Part shown: positions 9,398 to 18,471 of the stretch, one piece after another | Numbering within the stretch: the first letter of the stretch is position 1 | How the letters are laid out: the number at the start of each line of letters is the position of its first letter | The notes under the pieces: generated by a model | The model's database searches: none | What the model was told of the DNA's origin: nothing | The model's input: the letters and a program-made list of their open reading frames with translations, nothing else | Program-made: the position numbers and the translations under genes | Assembly: GCA_001899145.1 (NCBI GenBank) | Contig: MKVF01000006.1 | Coordinates: 62,001 to 126,000 of the forward strand | Source: Flavobacteriia bacterium 40-80 | GTDB taxonomy: Bacteria; Bacteroidota; Bacteroidia; Flavobacteriales_D; Crocinitomicaceae | DNA length: 64,000 bases | Direction of reading: 5' to 3'

Positions 9398-10054
9398 ATG
9401 AAAAGGATAGTTTTAAGTTTAGCGGCACTAGGAATCATGTACAGTATTTCTTCCTGTAATAATTCTGCTCCTGCTTCCGGGAAAGCAATGGAAATAAAGG
9501 ATGTTTCTGAGGAATCGACTGAGTACAAAGTAGATCTGGACAATGCAAAAATCGAATGGTCAGGAAGCAAAATTATAAGTGGCGGCCACCATGGAACAAT
9601 TAAATTAGCGGATGGTTTGTTTTTTGTTACAGACAGGAAAATTGAAAAAGCTTCTTTTCTGTTTGACATGAATTCTATTGAGGTAAAGGACCTTGAAGGA
9701 GATATGAAATCTAATCTGGAAGCTCATCTGAAAGGTACGAAAGAAGAAATGACCGATGATTTTTTCAATGTAAATAAATATCCTGAAGCTAAATTTGAGT
9801 TCGGAGATGTGGAGCTCAAGGCCGGGGAGCAGCAGATAAAAGGGAATCTTACGCTGAAAGGGATCACTAAATCCATCTCTTTTCCGGCAACTGTGGTGAT
9901 TACAGATGAAGTAATCACTTTAAAAGCCCCGAAAATCACATTTAACAGAACAGAATGGAACGTGAATTTTGGATCAACAATGACAGGTGCTGCAAAGGAT
10001 AAGGCGATTTCCGATGAAATTGTTTTGAGTGTTGAGCTGACAGCCCGTAAGTAG
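9398..10054 (+). CDS. YceI-family lipoprotein
   Basis: Lipid-binding calycin-like protein of the YceI family, in which a closed beta barrel holds an isoprenoid or fatty chain. The N terminus is a lipoprotein signal with ISSC and Cys20, so the protein is probably membrane anchored rather than free in the periplasm. Family motifs are YKVDLDNAKIEWSGSK near residue 45, the central region LKGTKEEM..FFNVNKYPEAKFEF, and the closing strand pattern KITFNRTEWNVNFG. The 218-residue length is normal. It is monocistronic, and the 236 bases upstream hold only the divergent VOC promoter and no clear promoter of its own. The biological ligand is unknown. Confidence 0.9.
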   Translation: MKRIVLSLAALGIMYSISSCNNSAPASGKAMEIKDVSEESTEYKVDLDNAKIEWSGSKIISGGHHGTIKLADGLFFVTDRKIEKASFLFDMNSIEVKDLEGDMKSNLEAHLKGTKEEMTDDFFNVNKYPEAKFEFGDVELKAGEQQIKGNLTLKGITKSISFPATVVITDEVITLKAPKITFNRTEWNVNFGSTMTGAAKDKAISDEIVLSVELTARK

Positions 10055-10123
10055 ATTTGGCCATAGAGGCTCTAAAAATAATCTGCGCATCTGCAGTTGA
10101 GATTATCTTTAGGATAAAGCAAT

Positions 10124-10155
10124 AAAAAAACTCCGGAACTTCCGGAGTTTTTTTA
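10124..10155. terminator. Bidirectional intrinsic terminator between YceI and DUF5606 genes
   Basis: A-tract, stem ACTCCGG / CCGGAGT with a five-base loop, then a T-tract. It serves both convergent genes. Confidence 0.85.
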
Positions 10156-10173
10156 TTTATCAGATCGTTGTTA

Positions 10174-10776
10174 TTAATCTTCTTTTTTCTTTTTTGGAGC
10201 TGCTGGTTTTTTAGCAGCGGTTGGTTTACCTGCAGCCGGCTTTGCAGCTTTAGGCGCAGCTGGCGCTTTTTCCGCTTTTGGTTTTTCTTCTTTTGAAGTT
10301 TCTTTTTTAGCAGTTGCTTTTGTTGTTTTCTTAGGTTTTTCTTCGGTTTTGGATGCCTCTTCTTCAGTAGCAACAGCTTCCGTTTCTTCCTCTTCCATTT
10401 TGATAAATCCTTTTTCATTCAGCATATTATACCACTGAAATATCTTACGGATATCAGAAGGATAAACACGCTCTCTGTCATAATCAGGCAGAATTCCGGC
10501 AAGATAATCCTCCAGCTTTTTTACATCTTCTTTATGAGAAATTGTATTCTGTCCATTTTCTTTTGAATAAATGGAAGAAAAAACATCTTTTAACGGAACG
10601 TCATCTTCATAAGTGTAAATGCTGATATCTTCAATAGCAGATATCCGATCCGTGGCATACGCAGGCACTCTTTTATTATTGTCCAGTGACTCGACAATAA
10701 TGCTGTTCTTGCTTTGTGCGATTACTTTATAAAGTCCCGGTTTACCTGAAATCGAAATTATTCCTGTTAGATTCAT
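10174..10776 (-). CDS. DUF5606 family protein with Lys/Ala/Pro-rich tail
   Basis: Cytosolic protein of a family found in Bacteroidota. The conserved N-terminal part (about residues 1-125) begins MNLTGIISISGKPGLYKV, which looks like a small SH3-like barrel that reads onto a helical DY...VYPSDIRKIFQWYN segment. The last 75 residues are a low-complexity Glu-rich then Lys/Ala/Pro-rich tail (repeats of the kind KAEKAPAAPKAAKPAA) resembling histone H1-like tails. No enzyme motif is seen. It has a strong candidate promoter and a shared terminator, so it is monocistronic. Nucleic-acid binding by the tail is inference from composition. Confidence 0.8.
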   Translation of the reverse strand: MNLTGIISISGKPGLYKVIAQSKNSIIVESLDNNKRVPAYATDRISAIEDISIYTYEDDVPLKDVFSSIYSKENGQNTISHKEDVKKLEDYLAGILPDYDRERVYPSDIRKIFQWYNMLNEKGFIKMEEEETEAVATEEEASKTEEKPKKTTKATAKKETSKEEKPKAEKAPAAPKAAKPAAGKPTAAKKPAAPKKKKED

Positions 10777-10794
10777 AAATTTTCAAAATTTGCC

Positions 10795-10825
10795 CAAAAA
10801 TATAAAGTTTGTCCTACTATCCAAA
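10795..10825 (-). promoter_or_regulatory. Promoter of the DUF5606 gene
   Basis: On the minus strand TTTG (10822-10825), a 19-base spacer and TATTTTTG (10795-10802) match the Bacteroidota consensus exactly. The -33 box ends only one base from the stop codon of the upstream subtilase gene. Confidence 0.75.
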
Positions 10826-10826
10826 T

Positions 10827-13355
10827 TTAATTCTTCAATATTTTAAAGGTTTTAACGAAAAATGCATTTTCCACTTTTACAATATAGGTCCCGTTCGCTA
10901 ATTTTTTCATGGAGACAGGTGCTCCTTTAAAACGATCTGATTCTATTAAGACGCCGTCAATCGAATAAATACTGTAATTTTCAATTTCTGCATCTGAGCT
11001 TATAAACAGCAAATCCTCTGTGGGATTGGGATAAATCGTTATATGCTTACCGATTTCACTTACAGACAGCGTAGAATGATAATAGTCTGAATAATTGGAA
11101 CAGCCTGCGCTATCTGATACTTTTACCTGATAATTTCCTCCGGTAACAATGGTCAGCTGCTGGCCGGTTTCGTTTTCCAGCTTCTCTCCGTTCCGGTACC
11201 ACTGGTAGTTATGCGCAGAGGTGGATGTCAATACATTTCCGCTGGCGGAAATAAGCGGTTGAACAGGAGGAGAGCCGGCTTCAACTACTTTGGTAAGGGT
11301 AGAGTAGCAGTTCTCTCCATATTCGAAGCTCACAGAATAAGTTCCGGGAGACGATATGACGATCTGTTCGGTAGTATCTCCGGTGGACCACTGGAAATTA
11401 CGCATGGAATCCAGTGAAGTAATTCCCAGATTAAAATCTGCGCCGCAGTATCCTATATTATTTGAAAATGTCCCATTGTGTGCTACTAACTTGTACGCGT
11501 TAATACGCCCCGGCCCGTATGTATAGTTCGGAACGGTTCCGTAATGAATATAGACGTCCGTATTGTTCATTGCATCCCGGATAAAGTCGCTGTAAGAGCT
11601 GCCCGGGCATTTTTCCAGGTATAAAGCCGCGATTCCCGCAACGACAGGAGATGCCATTGATGTCCCGCCGTTCCTTGCGTGCCATCCTCCGAGATCCAGT
11701 GCTGTATTATAGCTGCTACTCGCTCTCATGAATGCAGGTGCTGCTCCCAGCATCATATCACCGTTGGAAGTGACATTCGGTTTCAGCACGCCTTTTCTGG
11801 AAGGGCCACGACTGGAATGATGCGCGATGTACCCAACCGGAGGATATGGATTGTATGGATTTTCAACACCATTATTATTAATATGCGTCAGTCTGTTTCT
11901 GATATTTCCGACCGTCATGATCTTTTCAGAGCAGGCCCACGATGATACAAGAGTTGAAAGCGAATCCGGACGCATGTATTTTGTTATTCCCGGAAAAGTT
12001 GAAACATCCGGCAGGTTAGTAATCATGTCATTCAGGTCTGCCCATTTTCCGCTCCACAAATCAAATTGGCCCAGTCCGCTGACAGCGAGCTGATAGAAAT
12101 ATCCCAGAGAATCATAATTTCGTATTAAGGCTTCAATATTATAGCTGTCACCTACAAGTGTTTTGTAGATTTCAACGACGGCTAATTTACTACCGTTGAC
12201 AGTGCGAAGCGTATCCTGAACGTAACTCGCCATTGTTTTAAGATTGTAGAAAGTTGAGTACGGAGTCTGAACAAATGTCAGTGAATCGTTCGCTGCAAAA
12301 GCAATGTTGAGCTGATTGGAAAGAGTAGTATCAGACCACCAGTCAAAGTAAACGGAATTTGCCAGGATCTGATTGGAAGGATTGTTTCTGAACCAGACAA
12401 AATTGGTATCATTATAAATTTTCCCTTTTAAGTGGTAATTTCCTTTATCACCGCTGTTTCCTGCAGCTCCCACAATGATACGCCCTTTTTTAGCATCGAT
12501 CATTTGCTCCATCAACTCAGAAGCGGGATCATTTCCGTCATGTGAGCCGAAATAAGAACCTACGCTTAAATTCATTACAGCAGGAATTCCCAGGCTGTCT
12601 GCGATTTTGAATAAATAATCACAGGCATCGGCAACGGTTAAGGTCCAGTTCGCTTTGCCAAAGTCTGTTTCAATTACGACAATTTTTGAATCGGGAGCCA
12701 TTCCCTTGTTTTTTCCGTTTGCCCTGCCGTTCCCTGTCGCAGCGCCTGTGACAGTTGATCCGTGATAGGTGCCGGATTCTGTTAGCGTACACGTTCCGTT
12801 GGCAATAGAAAGCGAGTCGCAGCTCTGTCCGTAATTATAAGGCTGCGGAGCCGTTGTGTTGGTCGGAGCACTCTGATCCCAGTAAGCAATCACCCGGCGG
12901 ACCCCGTTTTCATCAACGAAGTCGGGATGTGTCCAGTCCAGCCCCTGATCGACAAAACCTATAAGTACATTTTTTCCGGTATAACCGCGTATTAAGTCGC
13001 CATAACCGTCATGCACTTCCTTTACATGCTGAACGATCCTTGCCGTATCTGATAATGGCTGCCCGTTGTGAAACTCAAAATAGAACTGTTCGATTTCCTT
13101 ATTCTTTGATAAGCTGTTAATAATTGTCGGAGTTGTCTGGATAAACACCCAGTTTGGGGTAATGTGCTTAATGCTTATATTGTGCCTGCGCAACGTACTC
13201 AGCGTTTTTTCTCCTTTATATGCAACCGCAAAAGCAGTAAGTTCATTTGGCTTTTCCTGAAGATATTTTACAAACCGGAAATTATCAGATTGTGAGAAGC
13301 AGGCAGAAGAGAAAAGCGCGATCAGGAAAACGAGCAGAGATTTTTTTAATACCAT
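10827..13355 (-). CDS. Secreted subtilisin-like (S8) protease with T9SS sorting domain
   Basis: Predicted secreted serine protease. Signal peptide at about residues 1-21, an N-terminal propeptide-like part to about 105, then the S8 catalytic domain. The catalytic triad can be placed as Asp136 (VDQGLD), His198 (HGSTVTG, unusual because most subtilases have HGTH) and Ser566 (GGTSMASP). A long insert, probably a protease-associated or jelly-roll region, lies between His and Ser. After about residue 640 come Ig/PKD-like strands, and the final 75 residues are a type A T9SS sorting domain (YPNPTEDLLFI...NGTYIVKV...KTFKI), so it should cross the outer membrane by type IX secretion. It is divergent from the next subtilase. 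Confidence 0.93.
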   Translation of the reverse strand: MVLKKSLLVFLIALFSSACFSQSDNFRFVKYLQEKPNELTAFAVAYKGEKTLSTLRRHNISIKHITPNWVFIQTTPTIINSLSKNKEIEQFYFEFHNGQPLSDTARIVQHVKEVHDGYGDLIRGYTGKNVLIGFVDQGLDWTHPDFVDENGVRRVIAYWDQSAPTNTTAPQPYNYGQSCDSLSIANGTCTLTESGTYHGSTVTGAATGNGRANGKNKGMAPDSKIVVIETDFGKANWTLTVADACDYLFKIADSLGIPAVMNLSVGSYFGSHDGNDPASELMEQMIDAKKGRIIVGAAGNSGDKGNYHLKGKIYNDTNFVWFRNNPSNQILANSVYFDWWSDTTLSNQLNIAFAANDSLTFVQTPYSTFYNLKTMASYVQDTLRTVNGSKLAVVEIYKTLVGDSYNIEALIRNYDSLGYFYQLAVSGLGQFDLWSGKWADLNDMITNLPDVSTFPGITKYMRPDSLSTLVSSWACSEKIMTVGNIRNRLTHINNNGVENPYNPYPPVGYIAHHSSRGPSRKGVLKPNVTSNGDMMLGAAPAFMRASSSYNTALDLGGWHARNGGTSMASPVVAGIAALYLEKCPGSSYSDFIRDAMNNTDVYIHYGTVPNYTYGPGRINAYKLVAHNGTFSNNIGYCGADFNLGITSLDSMRNFQWSTGDTTEQIVISSPGTYSVSFEYGENCYSTLTKVVEAGSPPVQPLISASGNVLTSTSAHNYQWYRNGEKLENETGQQLTIVTGGNYQVKVSDSAGCSNYSDYYHSTLSVSEIGKHITIYPNPTEDLLFISSDAEIENYSIYSIDGVLIESDRFKGAPVSMKKLANGTYIVKVENAFFVKTFKILKN

Positions 13356-13450
13356 TTATCCTTATTTTAAGTTAGTTCAGAAAGAATTTAAGACGAAAGT
13401 CACTCTTTCGGCCAATAATTATACATAAAAATATACTTTTATAAAAAAAA

Positions 13451-15040
13451 ATGAACGAGAGCATGAAAAAAATTATTGTGAGATTAACGTTTTCATTCTT
13501 TGCACTGGGATTAACAAACGTAGTGTTTGGTCAGGTTGACAAGGATATTTTAAATTGGTACAATACACATAAGGCCGGATTACAGACTGAAAAAGCATAT
13601 AAAGCTTTGAAGGGAAAAACGTCTAAAACAGTTATTGTAGCGATCATTGACTCAGGAATTGATATTGAGCACGAAGATTTACAAGGTAAAATCTGGGTAA
13701 ATGAAAAGGAAATTCCCGGAAATGGAATAGACGATGATAACAATGGTTATGTAGATGATATTCACGGATGGAACTTCTTAGGTTCTCCGGACGGAAAAAA
13801 TCAAAAATATGCTCGTTTAGAGAAGACAAGAATTTATGCTAAATACAGAGCGGAATTTGAAAATGTAGAAGCTGCTCAAGTTCCTGCTAATAAAAAAGCG
13901 GAGTATGAGCTGTTTATTGCAGCTAAAAAATCCATGGAAGAAGATAAAGAAAAATATTCCATGTACAAAGAGCAAATGGCACAATTGCCAATGATCCTGG
14001 AAATGGTTCCCCAAATGGTTGGTCAAAAACTGGGAAAATCAGATTATACGCTGAAAGATCTTGAGAAATGGAAGCCAAAAGATGTACAGGACATACAGAT
14101 CCGCCAGCTGGCAATTGCGATTAAATCAGGTGAGTTAAATAAAGAAGTGATTGACAGCCAGATGGATCAGATCAACTCTATGCTGGATTACTACCTGAAT
14201 CCTGACTTTAACGACCGTGAATTTATCGGAGATGATCCGGATGATTTTAACGATGTTAAATATGGGAACAATGATGTTGAAGGTCCGGATGCACTTCACG
14301 GAACACATGTTGGAGGTATTGTAGGAGCGGTTCGTGGAAACGGAAAAGGAGGAGACGGTGTTGCTGAAAATATTAAGCTGATGTCTTTAAGAGCAGTTCC
14401 GGACGGAGATGAGTCAGATAAAGATATCGCTTTAGCTATTCGTTATGCAGTTGATAATGGTGCTTCAGTGATCAATATGTCCTTCGGAAAAGCGTTTTCA
14501 ATTCATCAGAAAGAAGTTTATGAAGCGTTGAAATATGCAGATGAAAAAGGAGTGCTTTGTGTGCATGCTGCAGGTAATGATGCTAAAAATCTGGATGTAG
14601 ACACAAATTATCCGACAGATAAATATTCTTTCCAGGATAAAAGTTTCACAAACTATCTGACAATCGGGGCATCTACGCGTTTTCCTAAAGGAAAATTAGC
14701 AGCTTCTTTTTCTAACTACGGTCAGACAAAAGTAGATGTTTTTGCTCCTGGTTTTGAGATTTATAATACTGTTCCTCAATCAGATTACAAAAAATTACAG
14801 GGAACTTCAATGGCAGCTCCGATGGTAACAGGTGTGGCAGCGTTGCTGAAATCTTATTTCCCTGAGCTGACTATGACACAGATCAAAGATGTGATTTTAT
14901 CAACTGCTAAGTCTTATAAAGGTACACAGCAAGAGTTGCCTGGTGCTGAAACGAAAGTAGATTTCGGTACTTTAAGCGTAACCGGTGCAGTGGTTGATGT
15001 AAATGCAGCCGTGAAAAAATGTATGGAGCTGACGAAATAA
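13451..15040 (+). CDS. S8 family serine peptidase with a long Asp-His insertion
   Basis: Exported subtilase without a T9SS domain. Signal peptide to about residue 27 (VFGQ). The triad is Asp67 (IIDSGID), His283 (HGTHVGG) and Ser453 (GTSMAAP). A calcium-loop-like DDDNNGYVDD segment follows the Asp. About 150 residues of mainly charged helix (about 115-265) separate Asp and His, far more than in subtilisin. The start could also be the ATG at 13463, which gives a more typical MKK signal start and has GAGAG just before it. It is likely periplasmic or outer-membrane associated. It is divergently transcribed from the T9SS subtilase, and the near-match -7 box TACTTTTA lies just upstream. Confidence 0.93.
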   Translation: MNESMKKIIVRLTFSFFALGLTNVVFGQVDKDILNWYNTHKAGLQTEKAYKALKGKTSKTVIVAIIDSGIDIEHEDLQGKIWVNEKEIPGNGIDDDNNGYVDDIHGWNFLGSPDGKNQKYARLEKTRIYAKYRAEFENVEAAQVPANKKAEYELFIAAKKSMEEDKEKYSMYKEQMAQLPMILEMVPQMVGQKLGKSDYTLKDLEKWKPKDVQDIQIRQLAIAIKSGELNKEVIDSQMDQINSMLDYYLNPDFNDREFIGDDPDDFNDVKYGNNDVEGPDALHGTHVGGIVGAVRGNGKGGDGVAENIKLMSLRAVPDGDESDKDIALAIRYAVDNGASVINMSFGKAFSIHQKEVYEALKYADEKGVLCVHAAGNDAKNLDVDTNYPTDKYSFQDKSFTNYLTIGASTRFPKGKLAASFSNYGQTKVDVFAPGFEIYNTVPQSDYKKLQGTSMAAPMVTGVAALLKSYFPELTMTQIKDVILSTAKSYKGTQQELPGAETKVDFGTLSVTGAVVDVNAAVKKCMELTK

Positions 15041-15058
15041 TCAGTTCTGAGAATAAAC

Positions 15059-15092
15059 AAAAAAAAGCGGAATTTCAGATTCCGCTTTTTTT
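15059..15092. terminator. Bidirectional terminator overlapping a stop codon
   Basis: Stem GCGGAAT / ATTCCGC with a five-base loop flanked by an A-tract and a T-tract. On the minus strand, the TGA of the next gene (15075-15077) lies in the loop and its last codons form one arm. Confidence 0.85.
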
Positions 15093-16127
15093 GTTTTGAT
15101 ACACAGGAAGCAGGTCGATGCCGTTTTTTCCTTTTCCTCTGAATTTCTTTTCAAATGAGCGGAACAGATAAAAGCTTCCTGTTCCGATACCGAATCCCAC
15201 AATTCCTGATCCTGCCGTAATTAAGTAATTTCTGGTTTTATTAGCATCGTTTGATACAAGACTCACGATCGGAGCAATTACAAGTGTGGTTACTGCAGAA
15301 GCAGCGGCAAAATAGAAGCTCGTTTTCATTCCGATTGTCGAAACCGGAGTATATACTTTCTGGATATTCTGCTTCATTATTTCAATCGTTGCCTTTTTCC
15401 CGCTGAACAGCTCTAATTGACGCTGCACGGAATTATTCTTGGTGAAGTTTTTTTCGTGGATCAGATGCGGCCGTATCCAGATGCTGGTGTCTGTAATTTT
15501 TAAAATTTTACCCTGACTGCTGTTTGTTCTCTGGATATATTTGTCAGAATAGCTGTCCGTTTGAGAAACGAGCGTAAAATATGCCGACCGGTATTTTTTT
15601 GTCAGGCTGTCACTGCCGGCGATCAGGTAATAATGCTGAGTATCAATGATCCTGTTTTTCCGCTCCTGTTCTGCAAGATATTCAGTATAATCATCATCAA
15701 ATGAACTAGTAACATTCTGCTTTTTGTAACGTTTCTGAAAGTCGCTTTTTTTGTACTGGTCGGTGAGAACCAGATAGTTTTTATTATTAAAAAAAATAGG
15801 AAATTCATTGTAAATCGTTTTGACGCTGATATCCTTCTGATAACGGTTCTGATCGTTGAACAGAATGATTTTAGAGCTGTCTTTGGAAACGATCCATTTA
15901 CCGGAAACTGTCTGGCTGATCAGCTGGTGATTGATATATGTATTAAATTGGTGCTCAAACGAATAATCTTCTGAAAGTGTCAGTTTTTCCTGATTCCAGT
16001 TGTTCGTATTATAAAATGTACCGAACATTTCCGCTCCTTCAAAAAGCCATTCCCCGAAAAGATTTTTTTGTTCTGGTTGCGAGAATCCACTGAAAGTGAT
16101 CAGCATACATAGAAATACGATGCGCAT
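15075..16127 (-). CDS. Hypothetical exported protein with lipocalin-like start and a C-terminal membrane region
   Basis: I do not recognise a named family. There is a signal peptide (about residues 1-17, GFSQ). Residues 20-110 look like a lipocalin-like strand pattern (LFGEWLFEG...SGKWIVSKDSSKIILFN), which Bacteroidota proteins often use for small beta-barrel domains. The middle is charged. Hydrophobic Gly/Ala-rich stretches near 265-285 and 295-315 may be membrane-spanning. It follows an outer-membrane-like protein by 7 bases, so the two form an operon. The reading frame ends inside the terminator hairpin shared with the subtilase. Function unknown. Confidence 0.75.
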   Translation of the reverse strand: MRIVFLCMLITFSGFSQPEQKNLFGEWLFEGAEMFGTFYNTNNWNQEKLTLSEDYSFEHQFNTYINHQLISQTVSGKWIVSKDSSKIILFNDQNRYQKDISVKTIYNEFPIFFNNKNYLVLTDQYKKSDFQKRYKKQNVTSSFDDDYTEYLAEQERKNRIIDTQHYYLIAGSDSLTKKYRSAYFTLVSQTDSYSDKYIQRTNSSQGKILKITDTSIWIRPHLIHEKNFTKNNSVQRQLELFSGKKATIEIMKQNIQKVYTPVSTIGMKTSFYFAAASAVTTLVIAPIVSLVSNDANKTRNYLITAGSGIVGFGIGTGSFYLFRSFEKKFRGKGKNGIDLLPVYQNKKSGI

Positions 16128-16134
16128 AAAGACA

Positions 16135-17196
16135 TTAATTTGAAAATTTTATTTTGTTTTTTGTCGTCCGGTGGTTTTTGGTTTTGAACCGGTAGCCTCC
16201 CGTCAGCTTAATGTTGAAAAGCGCGTTCCGATAGGTGAGATCATCAAAATTGATTTGTTTATAATCCAGCTCTCCTCCAAGCATAATAAACCAGTTTACA
16301 GGATTGTACCCCACATTGATTTTTGCGTCTATCCGTGGTGATACACCTAAAAAAGTCCGTGTATAATCATCTATCGAATAAAATTTATGCTGAATGGAAA
16401 TTCCCAGCCCGAAAACTCCGGAGAATTGCCAGTTTTTCTTACGGTTGACATAGGCGATGCCGGGCAGTGCCCCGAATTCCAATGCGCCGATCCGGTTGGA
16501 TTTATTACGATTTGTTTCCTGTGACGAGAGAAAAACTTCCGGAACAATAGGCTCTCCGTGATTTGAAACACCCGTATATCCAAAGTTCCCTTTCAGATAC
16601 CAGGAAGTAACCTTTTTTTTGTAATGCCCGGAACGACCTTTCATTGAATTTACTTCAAATTCGGGATTGAAAAAATAGTATGCGGCAATATTCAGGTTGA
16701 TTGTCGATGTCTCCGGGAAAAGCATGGTCTTAGATGTCACCTGCGGCACTTTTTTGCTGGCATTCAGCAAAGCGTAGCCGCTGAATCTGAAAAGATCGAA
16801 TTCAGTATAAACCCGCTTGATGGGAAGATCCAGCTGCAGACCGAAATATTTTGTTTGTCCGTAAACATCGCTGTTTTCAATATTGCTTAGAATCATGTAG
16901 CTGAGACGCACAGCGATCCATTTATATGAACCTCCTATACCGAGCATTATTCCGTGATTTACTCGGTAGGTAAGCTCGTGCATGACGCTGTTGGAATCTT
17001 TGAACGAGAGAAAGAAAGGAGAAGAAATAAACCCGATGTCTCCGTAAAGTACCAGGCGGTTTTTAAACAGAATGTATTTATCAATAGTGTCGGTGTCATT
17101 CTGATCTAAAAGGCTTACATCCGTCTCCTGTGCATGCGTATTGTGAGGTACACAGAGAGAAAAAAGCAATAAGATAAACAAAATGTTCCGCATCAA
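16135..17196 (-). CDS. Hypothetical outer-membrane barrel-like protein
   Basis: No family recognised with confidence. Signal peptide at residues 1-23 (THAQ). The body shows alternating hydrophobic/polar strands with aromatic ends throughout (for example VLYGDIGFI, WYLKGNFGYTG, WFIMLGGELDYKQI), a Tyr/Phe-rich C-terminal strand and a short basic tail. This is the pattern of an outer-membrane beta barrel of about 12 strands. First gene of a two-gene operon with the unknown exported protein. No clear -7 box is visible in the 145-base divergent gap on this strand. Confidence 0.75.
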   Translation of the reverse strand: MMRNILFILLLFSLCVPHNTHAQETDVSLLDQNDTDTIDKYILFKNRLVLYGDIGFISSPFFLSFKDSNSVMHELTYRVNHGIMLGIGGSYKWIAVRLSYMILSNIENSDVYGQTKYFGLQLDLPIKRVYTEFDLFRFSGYALLNASKKVPQVTSKTMLFPETSTINLNIAAYYFFNPEFEVNSMKGRSGHYKKKVTSWYLKGNFGYTGVSNHGEPIVPEVFLSSQETNRNKSNRIGALEFGALPGIAYVNRKKNWQFSGVFGLGISIQHKFYSIDDYTRTFLGVSPRIDAKINVGYNPVNWFIMLGGELDYKQINFDDLTYRNALFNIKLTGGYRFKTKNHRTTKNKIKFSN

Positions 17197-17305
17197 TATG
17201 AATAAAACTACAACTAATTATCAATCCTGATTTAAAACAGGCCGGCCGGTTATTACAGCAGTTAACCTGTATAACAAAACCTACGAAAATAGTGAATTAA
17301 AAGGT

Positions 17306-17313
17306 TATTTTTG
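17306..17313 (+). promoter_or_regulatory. Candidate -7 box for the cytochrome c peroxidase homologue
   Basis: TATTTTTG matches TAnnTTTG and lies 28 bases before the ATG at 17342. No convincing -33 box is present. Confidence 0.4.
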
Positions 17314-17341
17314 TAATCAGATTAAAGTTTTTACCTGATAA

Positions 17342-18340
17342 ATGTTTGAAGTAAGAAACTTATTTTTCAGAATGGTGATATTATTGCTTCTTACAGAAGC
17401 GTTTTCAGCCTGTACGAACGAATGGAACCAATACAGCATATTGCCGTTGAAGCCGGTTGAATATCTCCCCGAAGGGACGATTGAAAGTGAAGATGCGTTC
17501 GTATTTGGAAGAGCTTTATTCTTTGATAAGCGATTATCCCGGGATTCTTCCGTTTCCTGTGCTGTCTGCCATAAGCCGTTTCTGGCATTTTCAGACGGTT
17601 TGGATTTAAGCGACGGAGTTTTTGACCGGAAGTCGAAGAGAAATTCTCCGTCTATTATAAATATGCGTTACAGCCCTGTTTTTATGTTTGATGCCAATAT
17701 TCCCACCCTTGAAATGCAGGCACTCTCTCCTGTTCAGGATCACAATGAGATGGATATGACAATGAAAGAAATCATGGAGCGTATTCATAAGGACAGCTTG
17801 TATATCACATTGAGCCAAAAAGTATATGGAAAAAAAGTAGAGCCTTATACCATTACCAGGGCTTTGGCCGCCTATCAGCGAAAATTAGTTTCTTTAAATT
17901 CTCCGTTTGATCAGTATTATTACGGGAAAAATCCGAAAGCGATAAGCCTGGACGCAAAAAAAGGTTTTCTTTTGTTTAAGGATAAATTTAATTGTGTGAG
18001 CTGTCATCCGTTGCCGATGTTCACGAATTATAAGCCGGAGAATAACGGTCTTTCTGTTATAAACGGAGATTACGGACGGTACCGGTCAACGGGCGATTCG
18101 TCCGATTTCGGAAAGTTTAAGGTTCCCAGCCTGAGGAATATCGGCATTACTTCTCCTTATATGCACGACGGGAGATTTAAAACGCTGGAAGAGGTGATCC
18201 AACATTATAGGGAAGGAGGTGAGGCAACAAAATACAAAAGCGAACTGATAAAATCGTTGAAAATTTCCCCACAAGAAGAAAAGCAGCTCATAAAATTTCT
18301 GGAAAGTTTGCAGGATTTGGATTATTTCGTTAATTTTTGA
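17342..18340 (+). CDS. Di-haem cytochrome c peroxidase / MauG-like lipoprotein
   Basis: Periplasmic di-haem protein of the CcpA/MauG family. It has two c-type haem sites, CAVCH (about residue 78) and CVSCH (about 219), and the C-terminal FKVPSLRNI...PYMHDGRF...LEEVI block that carries the axial ligand and is strongly conserved in the family. The N terminus has FSAC (Cys24), a likely lipoprotein signal. The usual WDGR segment after the first haem is replaced by MFDANIPTLEMQ. Whether it reduces peroxide or oxidises another substrate cannot be told. Length 332 is normal. It is monocistronic. Confidence 0.9.
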   Translation: MFEVRNLFFRMVILLLLTEAFSACTNEWNQYSILPLKPVEYLPEGTIESEDAFVFGRALFFDKRLSRDSSVSCAVCHKPFLAFSDGLDLSDGVFDRKSKRNSPSIINMRYSPVFMFDANIPTLEMQALSPVQDHNEMDMTMKEIMERIHKDSLYITLSQKVYGKKVEPYTITRALAAYQRKLVSLNSPFDQYYYGKNPKAISLDAKKGFLLFKDKFNCVSCHPLPMFTNYKPENNGLSVINGDYGRYRSTGDSSDFGKFKVPSLRNIGITSPYMHDGRFKTLEEVIQHYREGGEATKYKSELIKSLKISPQEEKQLIKFLESLQDLDYFVNF

Positions 18341-18471
18341 GTCATAAATGTTAAATTTCATCTTTTTGGAACGTTTCTGGATGTGTGAATTGTAACTTTT
18401 GGAGATTTCAAGCTTATAATATAAAATGAAGTCTGCAAGCTTTGTTTTTTAAAACCAAAAACCAAGAAATT

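Noticed and set aside
9942-10418. 158-residue Lys-rich minus-strand reading frame
   Set aside because: It is an out-of-frame copy of the repetitive DUF5606 tail plus the end of the opposite YceI gene; composition is an artefact of the biased tail.
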